A DNA stretch of 64,000 nt from Rhodococcus erythropolis NBRC 15567 (GCF_001552595.1 NZ_BCRM01000005.1:62001-126000), one strand, 5' to 3'. Shown: positions 17,996 through 24,783, counted from the first letter of the stretch. Made by a program: numbers and translations. The notes: generated by a model from the letters alone, not told the origin.

Positions 17996-19012
17996 ATGCA
18001 TGAACGTCTTGTCGATCGCAGCCCGGTGGTACCCGCCGATCAACTGGTAGCTCAAATGGTGCCTCCCGCAATGTTCGACGAGGTGAGTTTTGCGTCCTAC
18101 ATTCCTGATCCGAGGGAACCGAGCCAGGCAGCTGCTGTCGCCAAGGCCGAGGAATTCTCCAAGCGCGTAACCAAGATCCGTAGTGGTGGACGCCGCGGAC
18201 TGTTCGGCAAGAAGACCCAGGCGACCGGCGCCGGCCTGTACCTCGACGGCGGGTTCGGTGTCGGTAAGACTCACTTGCTGGCGTCGATCTTCCACAGCGT
18301 CCCGTCGCCGAAGGCTTTCGGAACCTTCGTCGAGCTGACACACGTCGTCGGCGCTCTCGGCTTCAACAAAGCGGTCGAAGCGCTCGCCGACCACAGCGTT
18401 CTCTGCATCGACGAGTTCGAGCTCGACGATCCGGGCGACACCATGCTCGTCTCTCGCCTCCTTTCGGAGCTTTCCACGCGCGGCGTGTCCATCGTCGCGA
18501 CGTCGAACACGCTTCCCGGCCAGCTCGGTGAGGGTCGCTTCGCGGCTCAGGACTTCCTGCGTGAGATCAAGAAGCTCGGCTCGATCTTCGAGACGATTCG
18601 CGTCGACGGCCCCGACTACCGTCACCGCGATCTCCCGCCCGCACCAGAGCCCATCTCCTCGGAGGAATTGGTCTCTCGGGCCGAGGCGATCGACGGCGCC
18701 ACGCTCGACAACTTCGACGAGCTGTGCAAGCACCTCAGCACACTGCATCCGTCGCGCTACAACAAGTTGGTCGAGGGGGTGAAGGCGGTCTTCATCGACG
18801 GCGTTCACCCGGCCACGGATCAGTCTGTTGCACTGCGCATCGTGGTTCTCGCCGACCGCTTGTACGACGCGAGCATCCCGGTCACCGTTTCCGGCGCACG
18901 CCTCGACGAGATCTTCACCCCCGAGATGCTTGCCGGTGGGTACAAGAAGAAGTACCTGCGCGCGACCTCGCGTCTGCTCGCACTTTCTCGTTTCGAGGTC
19001 GCGGCCGGCTGA
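17996..19012 (+). CDS. zapE: AFG1/ZapE-type AAA ATPase
   Basis: A 338-residue P-loop ATPase of the AFG1/ZapE family, linked in other bacteria to cell division under stress. Walker A is GGFGVGKTH near residue 85 and Walker B is LCIDEFELDD near 137. An arginine-containing sensor region (VATSNTLPGQLGEGRF) follows. It corresponds to Rv2670c. No membrane segment is seen. The ATG is at 17996. Confidence 0.9.
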   Translation: MHERLVDRSPVVPADQLVAQMVPPAMFDEVSFASYIPDPREPSQAAAVAKAEEFSKRVTKIRSGGRRGLFGKKTQATGAGLYLDGGFGVGKTHLLASIFHSVPSPKAFGTFVELTHVVGALGFNKAVEALADHSVLCIDEFELDDPGDTMLVSRLLSELSTRGVSIVATSNTLPGQLGEGRFAAQDFLREIKKLGSIFETIRVDGPDYRHRDLPPAPEPISSEELVSRAEAIDGATLDNFDELCKHLSTLHPSRYNKLVEGVKAVFIDGVHPATDQSVALRIVVLADRLYDASIPVTVSGARLDEIFTPEMLAGGYKKKYLRATSRLLALSRFEVAAG

Positions 19013-19024
19013 TCAGCAGGCCTG

Positions 19025-19558
19025 TCAGCTGACGGGGCGCTCCATCACGAAATCGTGGTGGAGTTGTGCCCCCACGAGAAAAGTCTTCGTGCCGACCTGG
19101 GTGAAGCCGTGTTTGGCGTAGAACTTCTGGGCGCGCAGATTTTCCTGATTGACACCCAGCCAGATCCCGGCACTTCCGCTGCGTCGTGCATGGTCGACAA
19201 CCGCGTCCATCAGGGATGCTGCCGCGCCGGTTCCGTGGTTTCCCGGAAGCACGTACAACTTGCTCAGTTCCGTCGTCGGGCGAAGTGTCACAGCAGCTTT
19301 GACGTCCGGGTCGGCGGGCTCGTCGTCGACGAGCATCGCGTAGCCGACGATCGAGCCGTCGCGAATGACCTTGAGAACGGTTCGTGTCGGGTCCGTCAGA
19401 TACTCGGAGAACTTGTCGACCGAGAGAACGTTGTCGATGAAGGCACTGATGTCGTCGTCGGATGCGCCCGGCGGACAAGCCAGCGGAAACGTCACCGCTG
19501 CCACGTCGGCGATTGCTTCGGAATCCCAGATTCCGGCCCGGTCAACGGTGATCGTCAC
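19025..19558 (-). CDS. GNAT-family N-acetyltransferase
   Basis: A 177-residue acetyltransferase of the GCN5 superfamily. Strand beta-4 and the acetyl-CoA loop are visible as LSKLYVLPGNHGTGAAASLMDAV, followed by the conserved WLGVNQENLRAQKFYAKHGF region. The substrate is unknown. It is convergent with the ATPase gene (12 bases apart) and equivalent to Rv2669 by position. Confidence 0.88.
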   Translation of the reverse strand: MTITVDRAGIWDSEAIADVAAVTFPLACPPGASDDDISAFIDNVLSVDKFSEYLTDPTRTVLKVIRDGSIVGYAMLVDDEPADPDVKAAVTLRPTTELSKLYVLPGNHGTGAAASLMDAVVDHARRSGSAGIWLGVNQENLRAQKFYAKHGFTQVGTKTFLVGAQLHHDFVMERPVS

Positions 19559-19625
19559 GTCAGTTTCTACCTCTCGCGCACATGATTCGGTTGATCAAGT
19601 ACACCACCTTCGTCGAGCGTGATGC

Positions 19626-20822
19626 TCAAGCGGCGTTCTCGGCGACCGGCGTCGTGGCTCGTTTCGGTGCGAACGCGGGAGCAAGGACTATCAAGATCGC
19701 GCAGAACGCCAGCGGAATCAGGAACCCGATTCGAAGGTCACTGAAGGCAGCGACCGCGCCGACGATGCCGCCGCCGACCACCGTGCCGACGTAGTTGAAG
19801 AGGTTGATGCGTGCGATCACCGCGTCGACCTGATCCGGGGGAGCCATCCGTCCGGCGGCGCTGAAGCAGATCGGGGCGATCACCGGTACGCCGAGGCCGA
19901 CGATCAGGAAGCCGGCGATGGCAACGGCGGGAGATTGCGCGAGGACAACGATCGTCATGCCGACCACGCCGATGAGAGAGCCGATCCGCACGACGGTGGT
20001 CTCACCGAACTTGCCGACCCAGTAGTCGCCGGTCAGTCGTGCGACCAGTGCCGCGATTTGGTACGCCGCCACGGAAAGGGCGGCCGTCCCGGCGTCGGCG
20101 AGCAGTTCGTCCTTGACGTACAGCGTCGACCAGTTTCCGACGCTGAAGTCGACCGCATAGAACAATGCCATCGCGACGCCGAGCAGGACGAAGGCGCGGG
20201 TGGGTACGGTGAATTTCGCGGTGCTCGTGATGTTTGCATCGGCAACCGGAGACTCGGAGCGATCGAGCAGTTGCGGGCCGAAGGCCAGAAGCATCAGTCC
20301 GACAACAACTCCCGCGATCACCTGCGTTATGCGGATCGAGATGTCGAGGCTTGCGGTAGCAGAGATGAACAGAGCGCCGACAATCGCTCCGACGCTCCAG
20401 GAAGCATGGAACGAGGAGAGGATGAAGCGGCCCTTGGCGTGTTGGATCGAGACTGCCTGCATGTTGGCGGCGGCGTCGACCATGCCGAGTCCGATGCCGT
20501 AGATCGCCAGGAAGACGAAGAACATCGCCGCGTTGGGCGCAATTCCGGTTGCCCCGCCGAAGACTGCGATGACGGCGAGTCCGGTTCGCAGAGTCATCTT
20601 GCTCGACGTTCTCACGGCCAGAATCTCGGCGAGCACGCTGCCGAGCCCGGCGATGACGGACACGGTGACAACCGCAACCACAACCAGTGTCTCGCTCAGC
20701 TCGAACAAATCCTTGTACTGCGGCAGCTGCGTCAGAATGGCGGCGAGCAGAAATCCTTGAAGTCCGAAGGCCACCGAAGTGGCGATCCGAGCCCTCGTCA
20801 GGGTGCGGGTGTTATCCGTCAT
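19626..20822 (-). CDS. MFS transporter
   Basis: A 398-residue major facilitator superfamily protein with about 12 hydrophobic segments. The cytoplasmic loop between TM2 and TM3 is degenerate (AVRTSSKMTLRTGL). The substrate cannot be deduced. I set the start at the ATG at 20822; the frame is open to 20957 but that would overlap the divergent beta-glucosidase gene. Sharing a 116-base promoter gap with a GH1 gene suggests, but does not prove, sugar or glycoside transport. Confidence 0.87.
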   Translation of the reverse strand: MTDNTRTLTRARIATSVAFGLQGFLLAAILTQLPQYKDLFELSETLVVVAVVTVSVIAGLGSVLAEILAVRTSSKMTLRTGLAVIAVFGGATGIAPNAAMFFVFLAIYGIGLGMVDAAANMQAVSIQHAKGRFILSSFHASWSVGAIVGALFISATASLDISIRITQVIAGVVVGLMLLAFGPQLLDRSESPVADANITSTAKFTVPTRAFVLLGVAMALFYAVDFSVGNWSTLYVKDELLADAGTAALSVAAYQIAALVARLTGDYWVGKFGETTVVRIGSLIGVVGMTIVVLAQSPAVAIAGFLIVGLGVPVIAPICFSAAGRMAPPDQVDAVIARINLFNYVGTVVGGGIVGAVAAFSDLRIGFLIPLAFCAILIVLAPAFAPKRATTPVAENAA

Positions 20823-20845
20823 CAAGCAGGGCCTTTGTCTCGTTC

Positions 20846-20862
20846 GTTCGGTTAGGCCGAAC
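20846..20862. promoter_or_regulatory. Possible operator between the MFS and GH1 genes
   Basis: An inverted repeat with 6-base arms GTTCGG / CCGAAC separated by TTAGG, 24 bases upstream of the MFS start codon and 77 bases upstream of the beta-glucosidase gene. It could bind a dimeric repressor controlling one or both genes. No regulator gene is adjacent. Confidence 0.35.
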
Positions 20863-20938
20863 GGTACTGGATCTTGATACTGGTCGAGTGTCCAACAAAG
20901 CTGCGTGTTTTGCACGGTTCTTTGATTAACTGACCGAC

Positions 20939-22324
20939 ATGACTCGGCAGCCGACACCAGAATTTCCGTCTTCCTTCGTCTGGGGAACCGCCACCGCGGC
21001 CTACCAAATCGAAGGAGCTGTGGCCGAAGACGGTCGCGGACCGTCGATTTGGGACGAGTTCTGTGACCGCCCCGGTGTAGTCGTCGGGGGCGACACCGGA
21101 GCGGTTGCTGCCGATCATTATCACCGCTGGGAATCGGATATCGAGTTGATGAAAGACCTCGGGCTCGACGCTTATCGGCTGTCCCTGTCGTGGTCGCGAA
21201 TTCTGCCCACCGGATCGGGGGCCGTGAATGCGAAAGGGCTCGACTTCTACGACCGCCTGATCGATCGACTGTGCTCGGTGGGAATTACTCCTGCCGTCAC
21301 TCTCTTTCACTGGGATCTGCCCCTCGCACTGCAAGAGCAGGGCGGCTGGATGAACCGAGACACCTCGTACCGGCTGGGGGAGTACGCCCAGGTCGTCGGC
21401 GAACGGTTGTCCGATCGCGTCGGAATGTGGATGCCGCTCAACGAACCGGTAGTGCACACGCTCTACGGTCATGCCCTGGGAGTTCATGCCCCCGGCCTGG
21501 CCTTGGGGTTCGAGGCTTTCCAAGCCGCACATCACCAGCTGCTCGGGCACGGCCTCGCCGTCGAAGCGCTTCGGGCAACCGGATGCACGAACATCGGAAT
21601 CGCCTCGAACCATGCACCGGTGCGTGCCGCTTCCGATTCGCCGGAAGACGTGATGGCTGCCGACATCTACGACCACGTCGTCAATTGGATGTTCGCCGAC
21701 CCGATATTGGTCGGTAAGTACCCCGCCGACGAATTCGCTCAGCTGCTCAGCGGTCCCGTCGACGAGGACTTGAAAATCATCGGGGCGCCGCTCGACTGGT
21801 ACGGGATCAACTACTACGAGCCGACGATGATTGCCGCTCCGGTGGAAGGCCAGGGGACCGAAGGTGTGCTCGAGGTCGACCTGCCGCCGGGCCTGCCCTT
21901 TGCGCCTGTCGCGATTACCGGTTATCCCACAACCGATTTCGGATGGCCGATCGTTCCCGAAGGGCTGGGTGAGATCCTGCGGACGTTCCGAGCTCGGTTC
22001 GGTGACGCACTGCCGCCGATCTACATCACGGAAAGCGGATGTTCATTCCACGACGCTCCGGATGCCGCAGGCGTCGTCGCGGACGAAGCACGAATCGACT
22101 ACCACGATGCGCACCTTCGCGCCCTCCGATCGGCCATGGACGACGGTGTCGACGTCCGTGGCTATTTTGTGTGGTCACTCCTCGACAACTTCGAATGGGC
22201 TGCGGGATACAAAGAGCGATTCGGCCTGGTACACGTCGATTTCGACACCCAGAAGCGCACACCGAAGACCTCGTTCGAGTGGTATCGCGCCCTGATCGCC
22301 GAGCATAAATCGGCTCAGGTCTGA
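20939..22324 (+). CDS. Family GH1 beta-glucosidase
   Basis: A 461-residue retaining beta-glycosidase. The N-terminal GH1 signature is FVWGTATAAYQIEG; the acid/base glutamate is in PLNEPVVH near residue 164 and the nucleophile in YITESGCSF near 363. The C-terminal GYFVWSLLDNFEWA is also diagnostic. There is no signal peptide, so it would act on imported beta-glucosides in the cytoplasm. The ATG is at 20939. A strong hairpin follows the stop codon. Confidence 0.95.
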   Translation: MTRQPTPEFPSSFVWGTATAAYQIEGAVAEDGRGPSIWDEFCDRPGVVVGGDTGAVAADHYHRWESDIELMKDLGLDAYRLSLSWSRILPTGSGAVNAKGLDFYDRLIDRLCSVGITPAVTLFHWDLPLALQEQGGWMNRDTSYRLGEYAQVVGERLSDRVGMWMPLNEPVVHTLYGHALGVHAPGLALGFEAFQAAHHQLLGHGLAVEALRATGCTNIGIASNHAPVRAASDSPEDVMAADIYDHVVNWMFADPILVGKYPADEFAQLLSGPVDEDLKIIGAPLDWYGINYYEPTMIAAPVEGQGTEGVLEVDLPPGLPFAPVAITGYPTTDFGWPIVPEGLGEILRTFRARFGDALPPIYITESGCSFHDAPDAAGVVADEARIDYHDAHLRALRSAMDDGVDVRGYFVWSLLDNFEWAAGYKERFGLVHVDFDTQKRTPKTSFEWYRALIAEHKSAQV

Positions 22325-22334
22325 CCTGTGCGGA

Positions 22335-22368
22335 GGCGGTCCGGGTTGCATTCTCGAACCGGGCCGCC
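22335..22368 (+). terminator. Hairpin after the beta-glucosidase gene
   Basis: A GC-rich hairpin (arms 22335-22347 and 22357-22368, one G-U pair and one bulge, 9-base loop) starts 10 bases after the GH1 stop codon. There is no U-run. It overlaps the -35 and spacer of the promoter for the leader peptide that follows. Confidence 0.5.
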
Positions 22369-22374
22369 TAGCCT
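22346..22374 (+). promoter_or_regulatory. Promoter for the branched-chain amino acid leader
   Basis: A -35 TTGCAT (22346-22351) and a -10 TAGCCT (22369-22374) are separated by exactly 17 bases. Transcription would begin at about 22381-22383, at or within two bases of the ATG of the leader peptide, which has no ribosome site. The leader would therefore be translated from a leaderless or near-leaderless message. Confidence 0.6.
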
Positions 22375-22382
22375 CGTCTCTC

Positions 22383-22424
22383 ATGAAGCGAATTCTCGTA
22401 GTAAGCCGCCGTAGCGGGGTCTGA
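22383..22424 (+). CDS. Branched-chain amino acid leader peptide (13 residues)
   Basis: The small frame reads MKRILVVSRRSGV followed by TGA, with Ile-Leu-Val-Val codons at 22392-22403. These are all three branched-chain amino acids in consecutive positions, as expected for a transcription-attenuation sensor. The peptide ends inside the first arm of an RNA structure that competes with a terminator hairpin. The next gene encodes a leucine-binding-type LeuA domain, which makes leucine/valine control plausible. The frame is short enough that chance cannot be excluded, but codon content, promoter fit and hairpin layout agree. Confidence 0.65.
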   Translation: MKRILVVSRRSGV

Positions 22425-22453
22425 ATCGGACCGACCCCTCGCTGCGGGTCGTC
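22416..22453 (+). promoter_or_regulatory. Transcription attenuator with competing hairpins
   Basis: Two mutually exclusive hairpins can form. The antiterminator pairs GGGGTC (22416-22421, the last two sense codons of the leader peptide) with GACCCC (22433-22438). The terminator pairs 22429-22437 (one bulged C) with GGGTCGTC (22446-22453). They share 22433-22437. A ribosome stalled on the Ile-Leu-Val-Val codons would leave 22416-22421 free and favour the antiterminator; one that reaches the stop codon would cover it and let the terminator form. The U-run after the terminator is weak. Confidence 0.6.
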
Positions 22454-22498
22454 TTGCTACCAGTTGGTCCTCCACTTCATTCCAGGAAGACCACGATC

Positions 22499-22996
22499 AT
22501 GACTTACAACTTCGCCTTCGCTTCTGATTCTGCCTTCGCTTCTGATTCTTCTTCTACCGCTGCTGATCCTTTCGCGGCGCGTCACGGAAAATCTCTGCCA
22601 GCCGGCCTGCGTGCCGAATGCTCAGCGATGTCTTGGACCGAGTTCGAGTCCACGTATGCGGCTATGAGCGGCCCGATCCGTTTGGGCGCGTGGTCCTCCG
22701 AGAAGGTTGCGCCGGGTCGTTGGACTTTCGAAGCGACTCTCGGTCTGGGGGAGCGCATCCAGAAGGCTTCCGCCACCTCGACTGGCGCGATCTCGGCCAT
22801 GACGTCGATGCTGCACGACGCGGGAATCTCGCTCGAGATCCTGTCTTTCCATCAGCACCAGATCGGCCACCGCACGGCGACGTTCATCTTTACCGAGTGC
22901 GACGGCCGTCGGAGCTGGGCGATGGGGATTGCGGAGTCGTCGACTGAGTCCTCGCTGCGCGCGATGACTTCGGCAGCGAACCGCTTCTCTCACTGA
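22499..22996 (+). CDS. Stand-alone LeuA allosteric (leucine-binding) domain protein
   Basis: A 165-residue protein resembling the C-terminal regulatory domain of 2-isopropylmalate synthase: GAISAMTSMLHDAGI, a middle HQHQIGHRTATFIF, and a C-terminal WAMGIAESSTESSLRAMTSA that parallels WGVGIxxxxxxASLxAVxSAxNR of LeuA. There is no TIM barrel, no HxH metal site and no upstream remnant of one. The first 45 residues are low-complexity (an AFASDS repeat) plus a short linker. The ATG at 22499 follows AGGAAG by 9 bases. An attenuator upstream suggests control by branched-chain amino acids. A trans-acting modulator of LeuA or a free leucine sensor is inferred. Confidence 0.75.
   Translation: MTYNFAFASDSAFASDSSSTAADPFAARHGKSLPAGLRAECSAMSWTEFESTYAAMSGPIRLGAWSSEKVAPGRWTFEATLGLGERIQKASATSTGAISAMTSMLHDAGISLEILSFHQHQIGHRTATFIFTECDGRRSWAMGIAESSTESSLRAMTSAANRFSH
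22514..22549 (+). repeat. 18-base tandem repeat in the 5' end of the LeuA-domain gene
   Basis: Two perfect 18-base copies (22514-22531, 22532-22549) encode two AFASDS hexapeptides near the N-terminus, in a segment with no resemblance to LeuA. Confidence 0.95.
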
Positions 22997-23020
22997 TCAG
23001 TTACAACAATCTGATCAGCT

Positions 23021-23081
23021 ACATCAACCGCAGTACTGACGTGGATTCCGAGAGGGCTTGCGTCTGTACTGCGGTTGATGT
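23021..23081. repeat. Perfect 16-bp inverted repeat with 29-base spacer
   Basis: Arms at 23021-23036 and 23066-23081 are exact complements, enclosing 29 bases. It lies between the LeuA-domain gene and the terminator of the tRNA cluster. As RNA it would form a stable long hairpin at the 3' end of the LeuA-domain transcript, so it could serve as that gene's terminator or as 3'-end protection. Confidence 0.9.
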
Positions 23082-23101
23082 GTTCGGCGCTCGAACGCAA
23101 A

Positions 23102-23127
23102 AAGCCGGAACCCTGAGGTTCCGGCTT
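23102..23127 (-). terminator. Intrinsic terminator of the minus-strand tRNA cluster
   Basis: An 11-bp perfect stem with a CTGA loop. On the minus strand it is followed by a run of T residues, a textbook Rho-independent terminator 14 bases after the last tRNA. Confidence 0.85.
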
Positions 23128-23141
23128 CTTGCAATTTCAAA

Positions 23142-23216
23142 TGGTGCGCGATACTGGGATTGAACCAGTGACCTCTTCCGTGTCAGGGAAGCGCTCTCCC
23201 GCTGAGCTAATCGCGC
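23142..23216 (-). tRNA. tRNA-Val (GAC), copy 2
   Basis: Acceptor GCGCGAT pairs with ATCGCGC, discriminator A, CCA encoded. The anticodon loop CTGACAC gives anticodon GAC. Identical to the copy at 23401-23475. It is the last gene of the minus-strand cluster. Confidence 0.97.
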
Positions 23217-23232
23217 GGGTTCTGGAGAAAAA

Positions 23233-23308
23233 TGGAGCGGACGACGGGATTCGAACCCGCGACCCCAACCTTGGCAAGGTTGTGCGCTACCAGCTGCGCC
23301 ACGTCCGC
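23233..23308 (-). tRNA. tRNA-Gly (GCC), copy 2
   Basis: Acceptor GCGGACG pairs with CGTCCGC, discriminator T, CCA encoded. The anticodon loop TTGCCAA gives GCC. The body is identical to the copy at 23573-23645, which lacks the encoded CCA. Confidence 0.97.
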
Positions 23309-23400
23309 ATGAGCAATGAACTCCGTTACCGGAACTCAGTACTTTTCTAACTTATCAGACCTGCAAGCAGGTCTTGACCATCAGGCCCGAGGGCCTGACG

Positions 23401-23475
23401 TGGTGCGCGATACTGGGATTGAACCAGTGACCTCTTCCGTGTCAGGGAAGCGCTCTCCCGCTGAGCTAATCGCGC
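23401..23475 (-). tRNA. tRNA-Val (GAC), copy 1
   Basis: Same sequence as 23142-23216, with CCA encoded. Only one base separates its 5' end from the 3' discriminator of the tRNA-Cys upstream, so RNase P cleavage here trims right next to the neighbouring tRNA's 3' end. Confidence 0.97.
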
Positions 23476-23476
23476 G

Positions 23477-23547
23477 AGGTGGAGACGGGAATCGAACCCG
23501 TGTGCACGGCTTTGCAGGCCGTTGCCTCACCACTCGGCCACTCCACC
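23477..23547 (-). tRNA. tRNA-Cys (GCA)
   Basis: Acceptor GGTGGAG pairs with CTCCACC; anticodon loop CTGCAAA gives GCA. CCA is not encoded and must be added after processing. It is the only tRNA-Cys in the window. Confidence 0.96.
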
Positions 23548-23572
23548 GTAAAAGGTTGAGTCACACCTCTCG

Positions 23573-23645
23573 AGCGGACGACGGGATTCGAACCCGCGAC
23601 CCCAACCTTGGCAAGGTTGTGCGCTACCAGCTGCGCCACGTCCGC
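23573..23645 (-). tRNA. tRNA-Gly (GCC), copy 1
   Basis: First gene of the minus-strand cluster. Acceptor GCGGACG/CGTCCGC, discriminator T, anticodon GCC; CCA not encoded (CGA in its place). Confidence 0.97.
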
Positions 23646-23938
23646 ATCGCACCGTGTTGCTTGGGGAGCTGCTCGCTCTCCTCGGTGCGTTGGAAACATT
23701 AGCCGACCGTGTCGGATACACACAAATCACCAGCTCAGTGGCGTGTTCGGAGTCGAATCGGCCCGTCGCGCGCGTTGCAACTGTCCGTCTTGGCGATGAA
23801 TACGGTCTGAAATCAGCTCGAATTCGTAGATTTCGGGGTCGCGTGGAGCAAAACGAATGCCAACCTGGTGATTCGTATTCATCGCGCAGCCGTGTTAATG
23901 TTCCAACTCGTTCGAGCGCATGCGTTCGAATGACTTAC
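23646..23938. promoter_or_regulatory. Divergent promoter region between the two tRNA transcription units
   Basis: For the minus-strand cluster a -10 TAATGT (complement of 23696-23701) and a -35 TTGTGT (complement of 23720-23725) are 18 bases apart, about 50 bases before tRNA-Gly. For tRNA-Val(CAC) on the plus strand an identical -10 TAATGT lies at 23896-23901. Both are followed by similar bases (TTCCAAC or TCCAAC). A 12-bp inverted repeat (23793-23804 with 23874-23885) lies between the two units. No open frame in it looks like a gene. Confidence 0.55.
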
Positions 23939-24010
23939 GGTCCCGTGGCTCAGTGGGAGAGCGTCCGCTTCACACGCGGAAGGTCGCTGGTTCGATCCCA
24001 GCCGGGACCA
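23939..24010 (+). tRNA. tRNA-Val (CAC)
   Basis: Acceptor GGTCCCG pairs with CGGGACC, discriminator A, no encoded CCA. The anticodon loop TTCACAC gives CAC, which reads GTG codons. Transcribed away from the cluster on the other strand. Confidence 0.97.
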
Positions 24011-24024
24011 CAGAAAAACACTGT

Positions 24025-24051
24025 AGGCGTTCCCGATCATCGGGGACGCCT
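24025..24051 (+). terminator. Terminator of tRNA-Val (CAC)
   Basis: A 13-bp stem (AGGCGTTCCCGAT with ATCGGGGACGCCT, one G-U pair) with a one-base loop, 14 bases after the tRNA and preceded by an A-run. It is followed by TCAGTCGTT. Confidence 0.75.
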
Positions 24052-24197
24052 TCAGTCGTTTGAGAGCACAGTCGTTCCTGAGCACAGCTGTTCGAGGGCA
24101 CGGTTGTTTCGGCATGCAGACCGTCGTCGCAGGTCGCCGGCCGATGATTTCGGTAGCCTGGTCGAAGAGACATTTCGCGACCGAAAAGGTGACCGAC

Positions 24198-24650
24198 TTG
24201 AGTACCGAAAAGGTCGATTCTCCCGTCGACGATTCAGACCTGTCCGTCTTCCAAGACGCAGAGTCCCGCTGGGAGCGGTGGCGCGCTGGAATCGCCGCGC
24301 GGCCCACCCTCAATCTTGCGTACCGCATCGGTGTGGGAGTCGTGGGCACGATCGTGTTCGCAGCAGGCATCGTGGCTATTCCGTACCCCGGGCCCGGTTG
24401 GCTCATCGTCTTCGCCGGCCTCGGCATACTGGCGTCGGAGTTCGCGTGGGCACATCGACTCCTTCATTTCGCGAAGGCTCGATACGACAGGTTCATGGAA
24501 TGGTTCGGCAAGCAGTCGCTGTTCGTCAAGGGGTTGGGCGTTCTGTTCACCACAGTGATCGTCCTGGCGACTTTGTGGGTGCTCGGCACCTTCGGCCTGA
24601 TCGGGACATGGGTGGGCCTGGACTACTCGTGGCTCGAGTCGCCACTGTGA
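24198..24650 (+). CDS. PGPGW-motif membrane protein (TIGR02611 family)
   Basis: A small integral membrane protein of about 150 residues. A first TM segment (GVVGTIVFAAGIVAI) leads into the signature PYPGPGWLIVFAGLGILASEF, and a third hydrophobic segment sits near the C-terminus. The function is unknown; the family is common in actinobacteria. The start is uncertain: I prefer the TTG at 24198, which follows GAAAAGG at a good distance; GTG at 24189 and ATG at 24144 are in frame. The window before thrS (24651-24783) carries no other gene. Confidence 0.75.
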   Translation: MSTEKVDSPVDDSDLSVFQDAESRWERWRAGIAARPTLNLAYRIGVGVVGTIVFAAGIVAIPYPGPGWLIVFAGLGILASEFAWAHRLLHFAKARYDRFMEWFGKQSLFVKGLGVLFTTVIVLATLWVLGTFGLIGTWVGLDYSWLESPL

Positions 24651-24783
24651 GCTGAACGCGGCCCGGTTTCCTTCACTCGGTTGTCTCACCATGTCGGTAG
24701 GGCCGATAACATGATCGTGCGCGTGCTCGCAGTGGGTACGACGCCTGTCTAACTTGTCGCAATACCTTTAGGAGCACATCGCC

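Noticed and set aside
23359-23399. Two small palindromes between tRNA blocks considered as attachment sites
   Set aside because: No integrase gene or flanking direct repeat of a tRNA end was found; they are more likely terminators or processing hairpins.
23129-23702. Plus-strand frames with sequences such as RDTGIEPVTSSVSGKR
   Set aside because: They are translations across the antisense of tRNA genes, a well-known source of false proteins.
20939-24650. The accessory stretch as a prophage or integrative element
   Set aside because: No integrase, phage structural gene or att-like duplicated tRNA end; base composition looks like the rest.
24651-24783. T-box riboswitch before thrS
   Set aside because: The gap is only 133 bases, with no T-box consensus (TGGNACC-like) or specifier stem.
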